Below, piece after piece: positions 17,314 through 25,408 of a stretch of 64,000 nucleotides of DNA. Position numbers and translations under genes: made by a program. The stretch's first letter is position 1. Each line of letters opens with the position of its first letter. The notes under the pieces were generated by a model, which searched no databases, had not been told where the DNA came from, and saw only the letters and a list, made by a program, of their open reading frames with translations. The DNA comes from an uncultured Eubacteriales bacterium (lineage in GTDB: Bacteria; Bacillota; Clostridia; Oscillospirales; Acutalibacteraceae), in contig CAKSWC010000002.1 of the NCBI GenBank assembly GCA_934511365.1, positions 62,001 to 126,000 on the forward strand. Direction: 5' to 3'.

Positions 17314-17784
17314 TCAACCGTTTTCACTGTTTCTGATATTAATCATTTTTTCAACCTTTTTAAAAATCTTTTCTTCGTCATCGTCCAAATCCGAAATTAA
17401 CGAATCAATCGCGCAAAGTGCGCCGGAAGCGTCCTCATCGTCGTGGCAAAATTCAGCGTCAAAGTCATACCTTTTGCCGTCAATAATCACTTCGCCGCTG
17501 TATTCATATTCGGCAAAGCGAAAAAAATCAAACTTTTCAATTCCGAGTTCTTTTATAAGCGTAAAATAGTTATCAACAATTTCTTCATAGATCTCATCGT
17601 CCGATACCGGTTCAAAAGGCTTTGAAAGTGCGGATTCCAAAATCGCACTGAACTTATCCAAAGCTTCTGTTACTTCGTCGGACTCAAAATCATCCGAATC
17701 TCCGTCAAACAAAGAACCTTTGAATTTATCGGCAAGCGCTTTAAAAGGTATCATATTATCGTTTGAAAAATCATTGTCTTTCAT
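17314..17784 (-). CDS. Acidic protein of unknown function
   Basis: This 156-residue protein is very rich in aspartate and glutamate and has no signal peptide or membrane segment. I chose ATG 17784 because AGGAG lies 7 nt upstream; an upstream in-frame start at 17841 has no such site. No domain is recognised. The strongly acidic composition could reflect an immunity or antitoxin-like protein, or a partner of a basic protein, but there is no neighbour to support either. Confidence 0.6.
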   Translation of the reverse strand: MKDNDFSNDNMIPFKALADKFKGSLFDGDSDDFESDEVTEALDKFSAILESALSKPFEPVSDDEIYEEIVDNYFTLIKELGIEKFDFFRFAEYEYSGEVIIDGKRYDFDAEFCHDDEDASGALCAIDSLISDLDDDEEKIFKKVEKMINIRNSENG

Positions 17785-17941
17785 ATTCGTTCTCCTTATA
17801 TGTAAAATCGTTTTTTCTGCTGATAAGAGCAAATTTGTCATGTTGTCATTTCAGTATTGTTTCAATTCCAAAAACATAGTATCATGGCCGCAGAAATTTG
17901 TCAACGGCAAAAATACTTTGCAAAATAACCCTCAAAAACCG

Positions 17942-18060
17942 TTGACAAAGGAAAAATTATCTGATATAATCGGTAATACCGCATGTAATGGGCGGCGCTA
18001 TGCCACAAAGCAGTTCTCTGCGCCTGAAGCAGCGAGTCCATAATAAAGGAATGAAAGAAA
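17942..18060 (+). promoter_or_regulatory. rplU promoter and structured leader
   Basis: TTGACA (17942-17947), a 17-bp spacer and TATAAT (17965-17970) give a near-perfect sigma-A promoter. The leader of about 80 nt contains a GGCGC/GCGCC stem (17994-17998 with 18020-18024) and smaller GC-rich repeats. Firmicutes often carry an autoregulatory L21 leader here, and this could be one; I matched position and structure only, not a consensus. Confidence 0.75.
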
Positions 18061-18375
18061 ATGTACGCAATTATCCAGACCGGCGGAAAGCAGTACAAGG
18101 TCTCAGTCGGAGACGAGATCTTTGTTGAAAAGCTTTGCGCCGAAGCAGATGACGAAATCACTATCAGTGAAGTTGTCGCAGTTTCAGCTGACGATGCTTC
18201 AATCAAAGTCGGCGCACCTTTCGTGGAGGGAGCAACCGTCAGCGCCAAGGTCGTTAAGAACGGCAAGGCTAAGAAGGTCGTTGTTTTCACCTATAAGCCC
18301 AAAAAGAACGCTAAGCGTAAAAAGGGTCACAGACAGCCTTACACCAAGCTTCAGATCACCGCGATCAACGCCTGA
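18061..18375 (+). CDS. rplU: 50S ribosomal protein L21
   Basis: This 104-residue protein has the L21 landmarks: MYAIIQTGGKQYKV at the start, the acidic central loop, VVKNGKAKKVVVFTYKPKKNA, and KKGHRQPYTKLQI at the end. L21 binds 23S rRNA in the large subunit. It is the first gene of the rplU-prp-rpmA operon and has a strong promoter and a structured leader. The next gene starts 2 bp after its stop. Confidence 0.98.
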   Translation: MYAIIQTGGKQYKVSVGDEIFVEKLCAEADDEITISEVVAVSADDASIKVGAPFVEGATVSAKVVKNGKAKKVVVFTYKPKKNAKRKKGHRQPYTKLQITAINA

Positions 18376-18377
18376 AA

Positions 18378-18695
18378 ATGATTCTTGCAAAGGTTTTTTC
18401 GTCCGGAAAAAAGCTTGTCGGTTTTGAGATAAGCGGCCACAGCGGCTATGCCGACGAGGGCAGCGACATTATCTGCGCCGCGGTTTCCTCCTGTGCATAC
18501 ATGGTTGTGAACACCGTTACCGATATTTATCACATCAGTGCCGATATTGAGCTTCATGACGGTTTTTTAAAGTTCCTTGTTCCTTCTTCCAAAGCCGAGG
18601 AACTTCAGAAGCTGTTTTCCGGCTTTGAGCTTCACCTCAAAGCGCTGGCGGAAGAGTATAAGTCATTTTTAAAGGTTGAAAACAAAATCATCTAA
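18378..18695 (+). CDS. prp: Ribosomal-processing cysteine protease Prp
   Basis: Prp removes the N-terminal extension of L27, an essential step in Firmicutes. The 105-residue protein has the catalytic pair in GHSGYADEGSDIICAAVS: His21 and Cys33. It sits between rplU and rpmA, as in Staphylococcus and Clostridia. The neighbouring L27 carries the matching cleavage sequence, so the pair is functionally coherent. Confidence 0.96.
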   Translation: MILAKVFSSGKKLVGFEISGHSGYADEGSDIICAAVSSCAYMVVNTVTDIYHISADIELHDGFLKFLVPSSKAEELQKLFSGFELHLKALAEEYKSFLKVENKII

Positions 18696-18719
18696 CAAAT
18701 AACACGGAGGTGCAAACAA

Positions 18720-19004
18720 ATGCTTAAAATAAACATTCAGTTGTTCGCTCATAAAAAAGGTATGGGTTCAACCCGTAACGGACGTGACTCCGAATCAAAG
18801 AGACTCGGCGTTAAGCGTGCGGACGGTCAGTTCGTTCTTGCAGGCAACATCCTTGTAAGACAGCGCGGAACCCACATTCATCCGGGCAACGGCGTTGGCA
18901 AGGGTTCGGACGATACCCTCTTCGCCCTCGTTGACGGCAAGGTTAAGTTTGAGCGCTTCGGCAAGAGCCGCAAGAAAGTCAGCGTTTACGCTGTTGAACA
19001 GTAA
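18720..19004 (+). CDS. rpmA: 50S ribosomal protein L27 with Prp-cleaved extension
   Basis: This 94-residue L27 begins MLKINIQLFA followed by HKKGMGSTRNGRDS. The first ten residues form the extension that Prp removes after the LFA motif in Firmicutes, exposing the N-terminus that reaches the peptidyl-transferase centre. GGAGG precedes ATG 18720. A terminator follows directly. In most Firmicutes obgE comes next; here a phage-like cassette on the other strand follows instead. Confidence 0.98.
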   Translation: MLKINIQLFAHKKGMGSTRNGRDSESKRLGVKRADGQFVLAGNILVRQRGTHIHPGNGVGKGSDDTLFALVDGKVKFERFGKSRKKVSVYAVEQ

Positions 19005-19018
19005 TCAGATGTTTTTAA

Positions 19019-19050
19019 AACTGCTGCGTTTTTCGCGGCAGTTTTCTTTT
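19019..19050 (+). terminator. Terminator of rplU-prp-rpmA
   Basis: AACTGCTGCG and CGCGGCAGTT form a stem around a TTTTT loop, followed by TTCTTTT, 15 bp after the rpmA stop. Confidence 0.88.
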
Positions 19051-19057
19051 ATGAAAC

Positions 19058-19092
19058 AAGCCCACGGACAGCATTTTGCCATCCGCGGGCTT
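19058..19092 (-). terminator. Terminator of the phage-like cassette
   Basis: On the minus strand AAGCCCGCGGA pairs with TCCGTGGGCTT (one G-T pair). It lies 15 bp past the last cassette gene. On the plus strand the same hairpin has a mismatch but ends in TTTTATTATTT, so it may work both ways. Confidence 0.75.
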
Positions 19093-19106
19093 TTATTATT
19101 TCAGGC

Positions 19107-19964
19107 TCATCCAACAGCAATATATGCGTAATTAATCAGCAGCTCGTTGAGCTGACAGATTGCGCCGCCGGTTCTCACCGCAATGGATTTGCTAATTTTG
19201 AAGCCTGTTGTTGTAAGCGTAACGCCCCTTGTGTTTCCTCCCCCGCCGCAAAAAGCAAAACGATAGGTTGCAACCGCGTTTTCCGCGTCATAGGAAACAA
19301 GCTGGCTTCCAAGCTCATAAATAATGAGCAGCTTCGGCCTGAAACCGAGAAAAACCTCGCGATCCTCTTCACCGGAGCCTGTGTATCGCCCAGTCACCAC
19401 CGGATTTTTCAAAAATTCCTTTTCCGCCGCGGTAACGTGAATTTCCTTGTTTGCCGTGTGAACTTTGCAAAGAAAATCGGCATACGGCAAAAGTGTACTG
19501 TCCGCCGTGTCATAGGCCGGACAGGATTCATAGCGAAAAAAGAGCGTACACGGAATTTTGACCGCTTTTGAGTCGTCATCAAGGCTCGCCTTTTCAAGGC
19601 TGTAGCCAATCATCTCTCCGTTGAAATGGTCGCAAAGCCGGTCAAGAACAGCCTCCGCCTTTGCAATGACGGTTTCGGCGGCAAGATTCGCCGGGGAATA
19701 GCAGTTCATTGAAACGCTGATTTTGTTGACGCGGCAGCATTTTCTTGTTGTTTCATCGTTATAATGGGAAACATTGTTTTCTCCGGTCATGAACGCAAGA
19801 TAAATCTTTTTTATCGGTGCGCGAACACTGTCTCCGGAATATGAAAGCACCGCTTTAACATTTTCAATATCCGTCATCTTTGTGTTTATCTGAGTAACAA
19901 TTTCCGAAACAAGAGCATCGGTAACTATTGAATCGCCCCCTTGTTCTGGTGAACGATTGCCCAA
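19107..19964 (-). CDS. Phage neck/tail-completion-like protein fused to a fibre-like C-terminal domain
   Basis: This protein of about 285 residues is last in the head cassette. Residues up to about 165 read like a tail-terminator or neck protein: a helical N-terminus, then DSVRAPIKKIYLAFMTGENN, and a long helix with AKAEAVLDRL. From about 175 it changes character: GRYTGSGEEDREVFLGFRPKLLIIY, GVTLTTTGFKI and a final LNELLINYAYIAV match the pattern of phage tail-fibre or appendage beta domains. The called start is TTG 19964 and overlaps the upstream gene by 40 nt; the true start is uncertain. Both functional readings rest on pattern only. Confidence 0.6.
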   Translation of the reverse strand: MGNRSPEQGGDSIVTDALVSEIVTQINTKMTDIENVKAVLSYSGDSVRAPIKKIYLAFMTGENNVSHYNDETTRKCCRVNKISVSMNCYSPANLAAETVIAKAEAVLDRLCDHFNGEMIGYSLEKASLDDDSKAVKIPCTLFFRYESCPAYDTADSTLLPYADFLCKVHTANKEIHVTAAEKEFLKNPVVTGRYTGSGEEDREVFLGFRPKLLIIYELGSQLVSYDAENAVATYRFAFCGGGGNTRGVTLTTTGFKISKSIAVRTGGAICQLNELLINYAYIAVG

Positions 19965-20275
19965 TAATAGAGCGGTTCGTCACCAAAATAGATTTTTTCG
20001 CAGTGGTCAACATTGAAATCCTCGTCTGCGCAGCGCAGAAAAACGCTCAGCCCGTTAACTTCCTCAAGCGGAACATACGCCGGGCAAATCAGAAGGAACT
20101 TTGTCAAAACATCATAGCCAAGCTCGGTCTGAATGACGCTGAGATACATTTTATTTTTATACCGCAGCGGCTGAAAAAAGCCGCGGAACGAAGTGACGGT
20201 CCCGTCCTTTTCAATCGAAAGAGGCCGACCGTATTTTTCAATGAATTTTGACGCGGTGTTATGACTGAGCGGCAA
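19925..20275 (-). CDS. Phage head-closure/neck-type protein (putative)
   Basis: This 116-residue protein has no strong motif but fits by size and position (after the connector, before the last gene) the head-closure protein of HK97-like phages. The sequence is beta-rich in the middle (GRPLSIEKDGTVTSFRGFF, YKNKMYLSVIQTELGY). TTG 20275 is preceded by GGAGG at 8 nt, which supports the start. It overlaps the connector gene by 17 bp and the next gene by 40 bp, as expected of compact phage modules. The assignment relies on gene order. Confidence 0.5.
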   Translation of the reverse strand: MPLSHNTASKFIEKYGRPLSIEKDGTVTSFRGFFQPLRYKNKMYLSVIQTELGYDVLTKFLLICPAYVPLEEVNGLSVFLRCADEDFNVDHCEKIYFGDEPLYYWAIVHQNKGAIQ

Positions 20276-20624
20276 AATAAAAACCTCCGTCCGTAAGAAT
20301 ATCAGCGCTTTTCAAAAAAGCCTCGTCGCGCATGGTTTTTTCAATGGAAAATTCCTTTTCAAGGTCACGCTGAATGGTCATGTCTCCGGCTTTGTAGCTG
20401 CTGAACCTGTCAGGCGAAGCAAGAAGGCGGACAAAAGCCTGAACCCTAGCCTCGGCAGCAGCGAGCGCCGCAACACGCGGCGACTCGCTGTCGGCGTCCT
20501 CTTTGAGGATGCTCTTAACAAAATTCAGCGCTCTCTGACAGACGGGAAGAAGCTGTTCATCCGGAACATCGGTGAGGTCGGCGTGTTCCTTGAGTATTGC
20601 ACAGACCTCAGTCGGTTCAATCAT
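20259..20624 (-). CDS. Phage head-tail connector (gp6-like, putative)
   Basis: This 121-residue helical protein begins with EVCAILKEHADLTDVPDEQLLPVCQRALNFVKS, the helical layout of gp6/YqbG-type connectors that bind below the portal. ATG 20624 follows GGAGG by 7 nt. It starts 19 bp after the major capsid protein gene, the usual position for a connector. The identification comes from size, helical pattern and order rather than a diagnostic motif. Confidence 0.6.
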   Translation of the reverse strand: MIEPTEVCAILKEHADLTDVPDEQLLPVCQRALNFVKSILKEDADSESPRVAALAAAEARVQAFVRLLASPDRFSSYKAGDMTIQRDLEKEFSIEKTMRDEAFLKSADILTDGGFYFAAQS

Positions 20625-20642
20625 CAAAACGCCTCCTTTTGT

Positions 20643-21650
20643 TTAAAGCGAAAGAGCCTTTGAAGCGGGCGTATAAATCTTTGCAAAGCCCGCAATGCTT
20701 GTGATTGCCGCGCGTTCAAGCTGGCGGTCAATGAGCTTGTCGAATTCCGTTGTAACGCCGCCCGCGGAAACAAGCTCAAGCGCACAGGTCCGGTCAAGAC
20801 CGATGAGCTTGTCCGCCTCAACGGCGGAGCTTTTAACAAGCTCTGCGCCAAACGGAGTGACAAGATTTCCGGTTGAATGGAAGCTGAGGCCTGCCGCGGC
20901 GTCGCGCATTTCCGAAAGCTTAAGGATATGCGCTGTCATTGAGGGCGAGGCAATGATGCAGTTGAGCGTATAGGGGTCAAAGCTGTTCCAAAAATCAACA
21001 AGGTCGCTGTAAGCGAGTGTGCCCTCGGTTGCAACGGATTTTGTGGTGATGGCGTTCCCGTTTCCGTCTCCGTTCATGAGAACGTCCACTGCGTCTTTGA
21101 GCTGCGCCTTCGCAATATAGGCGCCGATCTGGCGCAATGTCACCGTGAAAAGGTCGAGGCGCTGAAAGCGGATTGCTTCATATGACGCAACAAGCATTCT
21201 TCCGCGCTTATGAAGTCTGACAAGGTTTTCCTGCGTCTTGATCTGCGTTTCGGGAATCGACGCGCCCTCGCCAACAATTTTGAGGCTCTTTTCGTCATCG
21301 GACGGAACGGAGGTGATGGTTCTGTAATCAAGCGCTTCAACATTCGTTGTTGTTGCAACAATCTTCTGAAGAAGGTCGTTCTCCTCAATGCCGGCGTTTA
21401 CCGCCCTGCTGATATATTCCGGAAAAAGAGCGGCGCTGTCTGAGGTTTTGAAGAATTTTTCAACCCTGTCGCTGCCCTTTCCGCTCACTCTGATTGAAAA
21501 ACGCTTGAGCTGGCGCTGATAGGCATCAAGCCCTTCAAGCTCGGTGCCGATGTAATTTTCAGACGGGTCAAGCTCTTCAAGCGCCTGGGTGAAGCTCTTT
21601 CCGGTTGTGTAAAGTCCTTTTTCAAGCTTAATGTTTTCATATACTGCCAT
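20643..21650 (-). CDS. Phage major capsid protein (HK97 fold)
   Basis: This 335-residue protein fits HK97-fold capsid proteins: an N-terminal helical arm (residues 1-60), an extended E-loop region and a peripheral long helix, then TEGTLAYSDLVDFWNSF, 'NCIIASPSMTAHILKL' and 'GAELVKSSAVEADKLIGLD' in the A-domain, and a C-terminal segment on coat stability (RAAITSIAGFAKIYTP). AGGAGG lies before ATG 21650. It is preceded by a small cement-like gene and a prohead protease gene, so the order protease-cement-capsid-connector is conserved. Confidence 0.85.
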   Translation of the reverse strand: MAVYENIKLEKGLYTTGKSFTQALEELDPSENYIGTELEGLDAYQRQLKRFSIRVSGKGSDRVEKFFKTSDSAALFPEYISRAVNAGIEENDLLQKIVATTTNVEALDYRTITSVPSDDEKSLKIVGEGASIPETQIKTQENLVRLHKRGRMLVASYEAIRFQRLDLFTVTLRQIGAYIAKAQLKDAVDVLMNGDGNGNAITTKSVATEGTLAYSDLVDFWNSFDPYTLNCIIASPSMTAHILKLSEMRDAAAGLSFHSTGNLVTPFGAELVKSSAVEADKLIGLDRTCALELVSAGGVTTEFDKLIDRQLERAAITSIAGFAKIYTPASKALSL

Positions 21651-21670
21651 ATTTAATTCCTCCTTATAAA

Positions 21671-22015
21671 TCAGAAATAGAACCCAACTGTTTTTTCGGT
21701 TGTGTCAACATCAATGACGGAAACCGCCGTTCCGTTGCTTGACATTGTTTTAACATTGGCGCTTCCGTCTCCGGCAAGGAGCGAATAGCCAACAACCGGA
21801 GCCGATCCGGAATACTTGGCTCTGCAATAGCCGCAAAGCTGAACGGTTGCGTAGCCGTCTCTGACGTCAACGCATACGCCGCAGAAAGCCACGCCCGAGC
21901 CTGCAACGCCAACGGTGTAATTGCTTGTGAATGTGACCGGGTTGCCCTTTTTGACGTCTGCGTCGGCGGCAAAGGTCGCTGTTTTTGAGTTAAAGCCTTC
22001 AAGTGATACGTTCAT
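21671..22015 (-). CDS. Small capsid cement/decoration-like protein (putative)
   Basis: This 114-residue protein is beta-rich with many small residues (FAADADVKKGNPVTFTSNYTVGVAG, AGDGSANVKTMSSNGTAVSVIDVD). It resembles the DUF2190-type or head-decoration proteins encoded between protease and capsid in several phages. AGGAGG precedes ATG 22015. Several cysteines (CGVCVDV, CGYC) are notable for a cytosolic capsid component. The assignment is by context and composition. Confidence 0.5.
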   Translation of the reverse strand: MNVSLEGFNSKTATFAADADVKKGNPVTFTSNYTVGVAGSGVAFCGVCVDVRDGYATVQLCGYCRAKYSGSAPVVGYSLLAGDGSANVKTMSSNGTAVSVIDVDTTEKTVGFYF

Positions 22016-22028
22016 TTTCTTTTCCTCC

Positions 22029-22985
22029 TTAAATTCTGAATGCGGTGTTGTCCGCTGTTTTTCCGTTGTTTACGCTTTTGAGCTGCGGTTCAGCCGGAAA
22101 AAGCTTTCCAACCTGATCTTTCAGTCCTTTTGAAAAAGACTGAAGCTCTGAAACATTCATTCTCTCGCAGCCTTTTGCAAAAATTTTTGCGTCAACATTC
22201 GGCATAACGATATGAACATTTTTTTCAATCTCGTTCAAAAGACTTTTGCGATATATTTTTGCATCCTCGGCTCCCTTTTCGAGCAATGCGATATAGCCCT
22301 TGAGCTTTTCAACCTGATTTTGGGAAAGCTCCAGAGATGAATCTGCGCTTTTAAGAATTTCAATAACATTTTCCGTTGATATCCTCTCCTTTTCAAAATT
22401 TTTGGTCACACCTGCCGCGCGCTGAGCCGGAACGGCAACGAAAGACCATTCATAGGCGTCGGTCGGCTCTTTGAGGACCGCAAAGCAAAGCGAACCGGAA
22501 TAGGTCTTTCCCCTCATGTGTTCGCAGCCGTGCTTTCTCATATCGGCGCCGCAGACCGAGCAAAGCGCCTTTTCAACCGCGCAGCTCACGCTGACTTCCT
22601 TTTTGATTCCGCCCTCAATTTCTTCAATAAGGCTCTCGTTCTCCTTTGTTCTGACCATGTATGCCCTGGCTTTCAGAACGCCGTAAAACTCGCCGAGCGG
22701 CGTTTTTCTGCTTTTATCAGTTTCAACCCACGTTTTGAAAATACGCGCCGTCTGGAGGGTGCTTTTTGCGTTGTGGTCAAAAATTCCCGTCTTGCCCTCA
22801 AAAAGAGCGGCAAGGCCGTTGAGCGCCGAAAGAGAAAAACATTCAAAATCGCGGTCAACATCATTGTCACAAAGACTGACCGAAAAAACATAAACATCCT
22901 TTTCGGAAAGCTTTTTTCTTGTGTACCGGTTAATAAGGTCAAGTTCGGCCTCTTTGTTCTGATTGGTTTGATTATTCGTTTCCAT
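22029..22985 (-). CDS. Prohead protease with C-terminal scaffold-like region
   Basis: This 318-residue protein begins with a domain of about 200 residues resembling phage prohead proteases: a histidine in GIFDHNAKS (His75) and a serine in KEVSVSCAVEK, the spacing seen in S78/U35-like enzymes. A cysteine-rich insertion (CSVCGADMRKHGCEH) could bind zinc. Residues about 210-318 are helical and charged, like a scaffolding delta domain. The gene overlaps the portal gene by 14 bp. A catalytic role is inferred from motif spacing and position. Confidence 0.65.
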   Translation of the reverse strand: METNNQTNQNKEAELDLINRYTRKKLSEKDVYVFSVSLCDNDVDRDFECFSLSALNGLAALFEGKTGIFDHNAKSTLQTARIFKTWVETDKSRKTPLGEFYGVLKARAYMVRTKENESLIEEIEGGIKKEVSVSCAVEKALCSVCGADMRKHGCEHMRGKTYSGSLCFAVLKEPTDAYEWSFVAVPAQRAAGVTKNFEKERISTENVIEILKSADSSLELSQNQVEKLKGYIALLEKGAEDAKIYRKSLLNEIEKNVHIVMPNVDAKIFAKGCERMNVSELQSFSKGLKDQVGKLFPAEPQLKSVNNGKTADNTAFRI

Positions 22986-24135
22986 TTTTCACACCTTTCG
23001 TTTCAGCAAGAATTTTTTTGCTTTGCGCTTTGTAATATTCGCTTTTTGCAATCTCTGCAATATCCTGGAGTGTAATATCATTCCACTCGATTGAAAAATT
23101 GCAGTCAAGGCCGGAAAGAAGAAGATGCGTTTTGCAAATTTGTCTGATAACCGGCTCAATTTCGCGCTGATATGCCTCGATCTCGCTTGTGAGGATATCC
23201 GCCTGCTGAGAGGACATCCGCTCCGTTGTTGACCACGAAAGGCCAAGCAAAAACGGCGGGATTCCAAGCTTTGCAACAATCTGCTCAAGCATCTGCCTGA
23301 CGGGAACCTCGCTTTCAAGAATTTGGTTGTCTGCGCCGATTGCCTTGATTTCAACATCTCCAACGGCAACAAAGTCTTTGACGGGGCCGTTTTTTTCCAT
23401 CGCTTTGCGCCATTCGTTTGCAACCTGCTTTGCCCGCTCTTTTGCATATGCTCTGTCGAGTGTATCGTTCTGCGGCTTATATGTCACGGCGAAGCGGACA
23501 TTGCCCACTCTTTCCCAGTTGAGGCGTATAGTGTTGTAAATTTCAAGCAGAATGTCCGCAACAAACGGCAGCCCTTTGAGCACCGATGTTCCGTAAATCT
23601 TTCCCGGCTCCGGGTTGTGAACACATTTGAGTATCAGCCCCGGATATTTTACGGGAACAAAGCAGCCGCCCTTATCCCTTGCGCTGACGATAATGTCAAG
23701 CGGCGAAGCCCCGGCCGAAAGCGAAACATTTCTGAGGTCCGCAATATAAAGGCTTCTTATTCCGGCGCTGTCTGCAACAATTTCACCAACGGCCGTTCCA
23801 CAGGTCAAAAGCTCACCGAAAAATGTTGAAAGAAAGGCATAAATTCCCTTTTGCGTTCCGCCAACATCAACCTCGCAAAGAAAGCGTTCCAGACTTTTCT
23901 GAGCTGCGTCCGTTTCCGCTTTGACGCTAAATGTTCCGAGAAGACGTACAAGCTTTTCAATCGCCGCGTCAATTATCGGAACCGCCTCGCGCAGGGAACG
24001 ATAAAGTGCAACGTCCTGAACACCGCCGGGAATGTATGACGAAATTGGCAAAAACGGATGGCTGCTTTTTCCTGTCTGCGGAACGGCAACGGTATTTTCC
24101 GTGCTTTCAGATTTTTTCTTTTTTCCAAAGGTCAA
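22972..24135 (-). CDS. Phage portal protein
   Basis: This 387-residue protein forms the dodecameric portal through which DNA enters the capsid. Recognisable portal features are KGIYAFLSTFFGELLTCGTAVGEI, LKGLPFVADILLEIYNTIRLNWERVGN, and the late stretch LGIPPFLLGLSWSTTERMSSQQADILT followed by the helical 'EIEPVIRQICKTHLLL'. I place the start at TTG 24135, one base after the large-terminase stop and 7 nt after AGGAG; an upstream ATG would overlap that gene by 74 bp. Confidence 0.85.
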   Translation of the reverse strand: MTFGKKKKSESTENTVAVPQTGKSSHPFLPISSYIPGGVQDVALYRSLREAVPIIDAAIEKLVRLLGTFSVKAETDAAQKSLERFLCEVDVGGTQKGIYAFLSTFFGELLTCGTAVGEIVADSAGIRSLYIADLRNVSLSAGASPLDIIVSARDKGGCFVPVKYPGLILKCVHNPEPGKIYGTSVLKGLPFVADILLEIYNTIRLNWERVGNVRFAVTYKPQNDTLDRAYAKERAKQVANEWRKAMEKNGPVKDFVAVGDVEIKAIGADNQILESEVPVRQMLEQIVAKLGIPPFLLGLSWSTTERMSSQQADILTSEIEAYQREIEPVIRQICKTHLLLSGLDCNFSIEWNDITLQDIAEIAKSEYYKAQSKKILAETKGVKNGNE

Positions 24136-24136
24136 A

Positions 24137-25408
24137 CTATCTCTCCTTTCTGTCCGATGCAAAGGCAAAGAAGCCGTCATCCTCATCCTCTGCCAAAACA
24201 GTCGAAACAAAGTATCTTATCTCATCCATTGCGTGATCGTTTTCCTTTCTGGGGCTGTCCTTTGCGCTGCCCTCCTCCCAACGGTAGAGCGAAAACTCTC
24301 TGAGTGCCGCCCTGCAATCGGGAGAAATGAATATTTTTCCCTGTTTAAAGGCCTCATGAACGCGGCGGATTCCGCAGGAAACATCGTTTTTGGCGCGTAT
24401 CACGCGGAACCTATTGTGCCGTCTGACGCACTCAATGAAGCTCGCCGCGGAGGGGTCAACAATTACCGCCTCAACCGGAAGCGAACCGGTCAGCTTTTCA
24501 AGCTCGGCGTAATACTCCTCGTCCGTTTTTTGCGCCCCCTCTTTTCGTGAGGAATAGTAATATTCTTTTGTTCTGAACCAACGGCCGCCAAACAAGACCC
24601 ACAGCCCCATTGACATCGGATTGACCGTTCCGTAGTCACAGGAAACATAAAATTTTTCTCCCCGTTCTTTTGGGGGTGCTTTTGTGTAATTACCGTTTGC
24701 CGCTTCCGGATACACCAGCCCGTCAACCGCCACCCATTTTCCGAGGACAAAACGCTCATAAAAGCTTCCGCTGTAAAGGCTTTCATAGCGGCTTATCACT
24801 TCTTTTGAAAGCGAGGGGTTGTCTTTCATCAGAAAGTGAAGATAGAAGCAGTTTTTCTCTTTTGCTTTTTTGATCCACTCCTCATAGAACCAGTGGAGCG
24901 GATTTTCGGGGTTGCAGTTAAACCAAAACTTTGCGCCTGACGGCGAGCAACGCGCAACGGCCTGCTCAACAAACGAGCGCGGCATAAGAGCCACCTCGTC
25001 AAAAAACACACCGCAAAGCGTCATGCCCTGAATAAGCGCAGCTGAGGATTCATCGCGGCCGCCAAAAAGATAAAAACGGTTTTTTCTTCCAGAAAGGGAG
25101 ATGTCAATGTAGTTTTGCGATTGCTTCTCGCGGCAATCAAAGCCGAGCGAGGAAAGAACAGGCAAAAGAACAGAAACAACATTTCTGCGCAGAGAGGTTA
25201 TTGTTTTTCCGCAGAGAGCAAACGAACAGTTTGAAAAGCGATATAACGCCCAAGCAACAAACGAAAGCGACATACAGGTTGTTTTTCCGCTGCGCACCGC
25301 TCCGTCGCAGATTATGCCGTCATAATCTTTGAAAGGCGAACTTTCATGCCACCACGAAAGAACTTCAAGCTGCTTTTTTGAAAAAGAGGTGAAGCCGCTG
25401 TTATCCAT
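24137..25408 (-). CDS. Phage terminase large subunit
   Basis: This 423-residue packaging motor has an ATPase domain with Walker A GAVRSGKT (about residues 36-43) and Walker B VFFDEVAL, then a nuclease domain opening at SCDYGTVNPMSMGLW with later acidic residues (VDPSAASF, NDHAMDEIRYFV). The layout is that of PBSX/SPP1-type terminases. It overlaps the small subunit gene by 8 bp. All key motifs are present, so the enzyme looks intact rather than decayed. Confidence 0.93.
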   Translation of the reverse strand: MDNSGFTSFSKKQLEVLSWWHESSPFKDYDGIICDGAVRSGKTTCMSLSFVAWALYRFSNCSFALCGKTITSLRRNVVSVLLPVLSSLGFDCREKQSQNYIDISLSGRKNRFYLFGGRDESSAALIQGMTLCGVFFDEVALMPRSFVEQAVARCSPSGAKFWFNCNPENPLHWFYEEWIKKAKEKNCFYLHFLMKDNPSLSKEVISRYESLYSGSFYERFVLGKWVAVDGLVYPEAANGNYTKAPPKERGEKFYVSCDYGTVNPMSMGLWVLFGGRWFRTKEYYYSSRKEGAQKTDEEYYAELEKLTGSLPVEAVIVDPSAASFIECVRRHNRFRVIRAKNDVSCGIRRVHEAFKQGKIFISPDCRAALREFSLYRWEEGSAKDSPRKENDHAMDEIRYFVSTVLAEDEDDGFFAFASDRKER

